A DNA stretch of 64,000 nt from Dryocola sp051307055 (GTDB lineage: Bacteria; Pseudomonadota; Gammaproteobacteria; Enterobacterales; Enterobacteriaceae). Position numbers and translations under genes: made by a program. The notes beneath the pieces are model-generated. The model was given only the letters and a program-made list of their open reading frames with translations, was not told the origin of the DNA and did not search any database. Shown here piece by piece: positions 61,027 to 64,000 of this stretch. Location: contig NZ_CP149994.1 in NCBI RefSeq assembly GCF_051307055.1, forward strand, positions 2,604,001 through 2,668,000. The letters run 5' to 3'. Position 1 is the first letter of the stretch. Each line of letters begins with the position of its first letter.

Positions 61027-62487
61027 ATGAACAATGACGCGATAAAACACGGGCTAACGCCCGAGCAGGCGCTTGATAAGCTCGAATCCCTTTTTGATGG
61101 GGCAGTCAACGCGCTGCGCGACGCCATCAGCACCTACACGCAAGAGGGCACCTTGCCCGCTACCCTCGTGCGGGAGGCTGGCCTCTTTGTCTATCCTGAA
61201 CTGCGGGTAAGCTGGGACGGCTCGACCACTAAACCTAATAAAACCAGAGCCTACGCGCGCTTTACTCATTCCGGCAGCTATACCACGACCATCACCCGCC
61301 CTGCGCTTTTCCGCGCTTATCTCACCGAACAACTTACGCTGCTGTACGAAGATTACGGCGCCCGGATTGAAGTTGGCCCGTCGCGGCATGAAATCCCTTA
61401 TCCGTATGTCATTGACGGCTCCAGCCTGTCGCTGGATCGCTCAATGAGCGCGGATTTAGCCCGCCACTTTCCGACCACCGAGCTGGCGCAAATCGGCGAC
61501 GAGACGGCAGACGGCCTGTTTCATCCAACGGAGTTTTATCCGCTTTCCCATTTTGACGCGCGCCGCGTGGATTTCTCGCTCGCTCGCCTGCGGCACTATA
61601 CCGGCACCCCGGTTGAACACTTCCAGTCGTTTATTCTGTTCACCAACTACACCCGCTATGTGGATGAGTTTGTGCGCTGGGGCTGCCAGCAAATCCTCGA
61701 TCCGGAAAGCCCGTACGTGGCGCTCTCCTGCGCCGGCGGCGCCTGGCTGACCGCCGATACAGAGGCGCCGGAAGAAGCGATTTCAGATCTGGCGTGGAAG
61801 AAACATCAGATGCCCGCCTGGCACCTGGTCGATGCGAAGGGCAGCGGCATTACCCTGATAAACATCGGCGTGGGGCCGTCGAACGCCAAAACCATCTGCG
61901 ATCACCTGGCGGTACTGCGTCCGGACGCCTGGCTGATGATTGGGCACTGCGGCGGGCTGCGTGAAAGCCAGGCCATTGGCGATTACGTTCTGGCGCACGC
62001 GTATCTGCGCGACGATCACGTTCTGGATGCCGTGCTGCCGCCGGACATTCCTATTCCAAGCATCGCAGAGGTGCAGCGCGCCCTTTACGACGCCACCAAG
62101 CTGGTAAGCGGTATGCCGGGAGAAGAGGTTAAGCAGCGTCTGCGCACCGGCACCGTCGTCACCACAGACGACAGAAACTGGGAGCTGCGCTACTCCGCCT
62201 CGGCGCTGCGTTTTAACTTAAGCCGCGCGGTAGCCATCGACATGGAAAGCGCGACCATCGCCGCCCAGGGTTACCGCTTCCGCGTGCCGTACGGCACTTT
62301 ATTATGCGTCTCAGATAAGCCGCTTCATGGCGAGATCAAGCTTCCGGGCCAGGCCAACCGCTTTTACGAAGGGGCGATTTCCGAGCATCTGCAGATTGGC
62401 ATTTGTGCCATTGATTTATTACGCGCCGAAGGCGAACGCCTGCATTCGCGTAAGCTGCGCACCTTTAACGAACCGCCTTTCCGTTAA
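61027..62487 (+). CDS. amn: AMP nucleosidase
   Basis: Cytosolic enzyme that splits AMP into adenine and ribose 5-phosphate. 486 residues (E. coli 484) from ATG 61027 with AAGGAGAAC upstream. N-terminal regulatory domain and C-terminal phosphorylase fold with INIGVGPSNAKTICDHLAVL, MIGHCGGLRESQ and AIDMESATIAAQGYRFRVPYGTLLCVSDKPLHGE. Followed 15 bases later by an aminopeptidase gene. Confidence 0.97.
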   Translation: MNNDAIKHGLTPEQALDKLESLFDGAVNALRDAISTYTQEGTLPATLVREAGLFVYPELRVSWDGSTTKPNKTRAYARFTHSGSYTTTITRPALFRAYLTEQLTLLYEDYGARIEVGPSRHEIPYPYVIDGSSLSLDRSMSADLARHFPTTELAQIGDETADGLFHPTEFYPLSHFDARRVDFSLARLRHYTGTPVEHFQSFILFTNYTRYVDEFVRWGCQQILDPESPYVALSCAGGAWLTADTEAPEEAISDLAWKKHQMPAWHLVDAKGSGITLINIGVGPSNAKTICDHLAVLRPDAWLMIGHCGGLRESQAIGDYVLAHAYLRDDHVLDAVLPPDIPIPSIAEVQRALYDATKLVSGMPGEEVKQRLRTGTVVTTDDRNWELRYSASALRFNLSRAVAIDMESATIAAQGYRFRVPYGTLLCVSDKPLHGEIKLPGQANRFYEGAISEHLQIGICAIDLLRAEGERLHSRKLRTFNEPPFR

Positions 62488-62502
62488 TAAAAAGGAACTG
62501 CA

Positions 62503-64000
62503 ATGCAACCAACTTCTCCGCTGTCTGCCCTGCGTAATCTGCTGAAAGCGCGCGAGCTTGACGGCATGCTGATACCCCGCGCCGATGCGCATCAGAGCGA
62601 AGACTGCGCGCCGCATGACAACAAACTTGAGTTTATTAGCGGTTTCACCGGCTCTGCGGGCCTGGCATTGATCCTGCCCGACCGCGCCCTGCTCTTTGTC
62701 GATGGGCGCTATCAGGTACAGGCTCGTCATCAGGTGAACCCCGAAGCCTTTGAAATCCATCACCTTCACGATGAGCCGATTCATCAGTGGCTGCGCGATA
62801 ACCTGCCCGTCGGTAAGCGCATCGCTTTCGAGCCGCTGTTGATGGTGAACAGCCAGTACGAAAACCTGCGCACCAGCGGCTGTGAGCTGGTCGCCGTCAA
62901 TGACGATCCGCTTAATGAGATCTGGCCGCATCGTCCGGCGGCGCCCTGCGGGGCCATAACGGTCATGCCTGATAACATCAGCGGTGAATCTTCGGCCAGC
63001 AAACGTCAGCGTGTTGCGGCCTCGCTCGTTGCAGCGGGCGCTGATTATCTGGCGCTCACCCTGCCGGATAATATCGCCTGGCTGCTGAACCTGCGCGGCT
63101 CGGATATCGCCATGAACCCGGTATCCCACTCTTTTGCGCTGGTGAAAAACGACGGCAGCATGGAGTGGTTTGTCGGCCGGGAAAAATTACAGCTGTTAAG
63201 CGACGAGATATTAGCGCCGCTAACCATCGCCAGGCCTGAAGATTTCCTGAGCCGCTGTAAAGAAATTGCCGCTGATAAACGCATCTGGCTTGACGGGGAT
63301 TATGCGCCGGTGGCGGTACGCTTTGCGGTTGAAGCTGGCGGAGGCAGCCTCCTGTGGCAGCCAGACCCGATTACGCTGATGAAGGCCAATAAGAATGAAG
63401 CTGAACTGGCCGGCTACCGCGCAAGCCATATTGATGACGGTGCAGCCTGGGTGAATTTCCTCGCCTGGCTGAGCCATGAGGTTCCCCTGCGCGAAGCGGC
63501 GGGCAACCCGGTTACCGAACTTGAAGCGCAGGAAAAGCAGCTGGCTTTGCGCAAGCTTGGCGACAATTTCCAGCAGCAAAGCTTCAGCACTATTTCCGCT
63601 GCGGGCAGCAATGCCGCCATGTGCCACTACCACTCCTCGCCTGAAACCAATCATGCCATTACCGGAAACGAGTTCTACCTCAACGATTCCGGCGGCCAGT
63701 ACGCGAACGGCACGACCGACGCCACGCGCACGCTGAGCTTCGGACCGGTTGATGCGCAGCGCCGCCTGCACTATACGGCGGTGCTGAAGGGGTTTCTGGC
63801 GCTGATTTCCCTGCAGTTCCCGCAGGGCACCCAGGGCCACCAGCTTGACGCTTTTGCTCGTCGTCCGCTCTGGGAACTGGGGCTGGATTACGACCACGGC
63901 ACCGGGCACGGCGTCGGCCATAATCTGCTAATCCATGAAAACCCGCACCGTTTAGCGAAGAAAGTGAACCCGTGGCCGCTGCTGCCGGGCAATATCATCA
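62503..64000 (+). CDS. Aminopeptidase P family metallopeptidase (3' end missing)
   Basis: First 499 residues of an M24 peptidase, about 590 in full by family size; the frame is open at the right edge. AAAGGAACTGCA precedes ATG 62503. Two creatinase-N-like domains (about 1-310) lead to the pita-bread domain with metal ligands in NDSGGQYANGTTDATRT (Asp pair) and HGTGHGVGHNLLIHE (His). Removes N-terminal residues before proline. Next to amn, possibly co-transcribed. Confidence 0.9.
   Translation, partial: MQPTSPLSALRNLLKARELDGMLIPRADAHQSEDCAPHDNKLEFISGFTGSAGLALILPDRALLFVDGRYQVQARHQVNPEAFEIHHLHDEPIHQWLRDNLPVGKRIAFEPLLMVNSQYENLRTSGCELVAVNDDPLNEIWPHRPAAPCGAITVMPDNISGESSASKRQRVAASLVAAGADYLALTLPDNIAWLLNLRGSDIAMNPVSHSFALVKNDGSMEWFVGREKLQLLSDEILAPLTIARPEDFLSRCKEIAADKRIWLDGDYAPVAVRFAVEAGGGSLLWQPDPITLMKANKNEAELAGYRASHIDDGAAWVNFLAWLSHEVPLREAAGNPVTELEAQEKQLALRKLGDNFQQQSFSTISAAGSNAAMCHYHSSPETNHAITGNEFYLNDSGGQYANGTTDATRTLSFGPVDAQRRLHYTAVLKGFLALISLQFPQGTQGHQLDAFARRPLWELGLDYDHGTGHGVGHNLLIHENPHRLAKKVNPWPLLPGNII

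Noticed and set aside
1..64000. CRISPR array, insertion sequence or integrase gene
   Set aside because: No regularly spaced repeats, transposase or recombinase reading frame was found on either strand.

Overview
The window is chromosomal DNA of a motile member of the Enterobacteriaceae. Gene content and order follow the Escherichia coli yedE to amn segment (yedE-yedF, fliE/fliF-R, rcsA, dsrB, yodD, dsrA, yedP, yodC, yedI, yedA, vsr-dcm, yedJ, mtfA, tRNA-Asn, cbl-nac, amn), with several blocks that E. coli K-12 lacks at these places. The mix (second-site ppk-ppx, gallate catabolism, scsABCD, a dpp-like ABC operon, an ascorbate-type PTS operon) suggests a Kosakonia, Enterobacter or similar environmental or plant-associated genus, but the genus cannot be fixed from the sequence alone.

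Layout. 1-1.3 kb: the 3' part of yedE and all of yedF (selenium/sulfur metabolism). 1.3-6.1 kb: a variable segment between yedF and fliE holding a small orphan gene, a two-gene ribbon-helix-helix pair, and a complete polyphosphate kinase/exopolyphosphatase pair that in E. coli lies elsewhere. 6.1-17.3 kb: fliE on the minus strand, then fliFGHIJK and fliLMNOPQR (basal body, switch, export gate). 17.3-30.4 kb: rcsA with an RcsAB box, dsrB, yodD, the DsrA small RNA, mpgP, yodC, yedI, yedA, vsr-dcm, a lipoprotein with an alpha/beta-hydrolase look, a large autotransporter, a yjdF-like gene, yedJ and a small membrane protein. 30.6-31.7 kb: mtfA and a tRNA-Asn.

31.7-41.3 kb: a gallate degradation locus. 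galB-galC-galD plus an NAD-dependent dehydrogenase gene form one minus-strand operon; an unusual LysR regulator with two DNA-binding domains is divergent to it, followed by an aromatic-acid transporter and gallate dioxygenase. Together they would import gallate, open its ring and convert it to pyruvate and oxaloacetate. A methyl-accepting chemotaxis gene with a good sigma-28 promoter lies next to it. 41.4-47.4 kb: cbl and nac, with a sigma-54 promoter and an NtrC-like palindrome, then scsABCD (copper/thiol redox), ending at a second tRNA-Asn that repeats the first almost perfectly over 131 bp.

47.5-54.2 kb: a DUF1028 gene divergent from a peptide/nickel-type ABC operon in which one permease and one ATPase are fused, and a GntR/FadR regulator. 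54.2-60.6 kb: a RIO-type kinase, then a seven-gene minus-strand operon (phosphotriesterase-like, creatininase-like, PTS IIA, IIB, IIC, SIS isomerase, GntR/UTRA regulator) whose substrate is unknown. 60.9-64 kb: amn with a Pho box, and a truncated M24 aminopeptidase P gene that runs off the right edge.

The points most worth following are the tandem-HTH regulator and candidate chemoreceptor of the gallate locus, the uncharacterised PTS/phosphotriesterase/creatininase operon, and the displaced ppk-ppx pair. No CRISPR array, insertion sequence, integrase or rRNA gene was seen.
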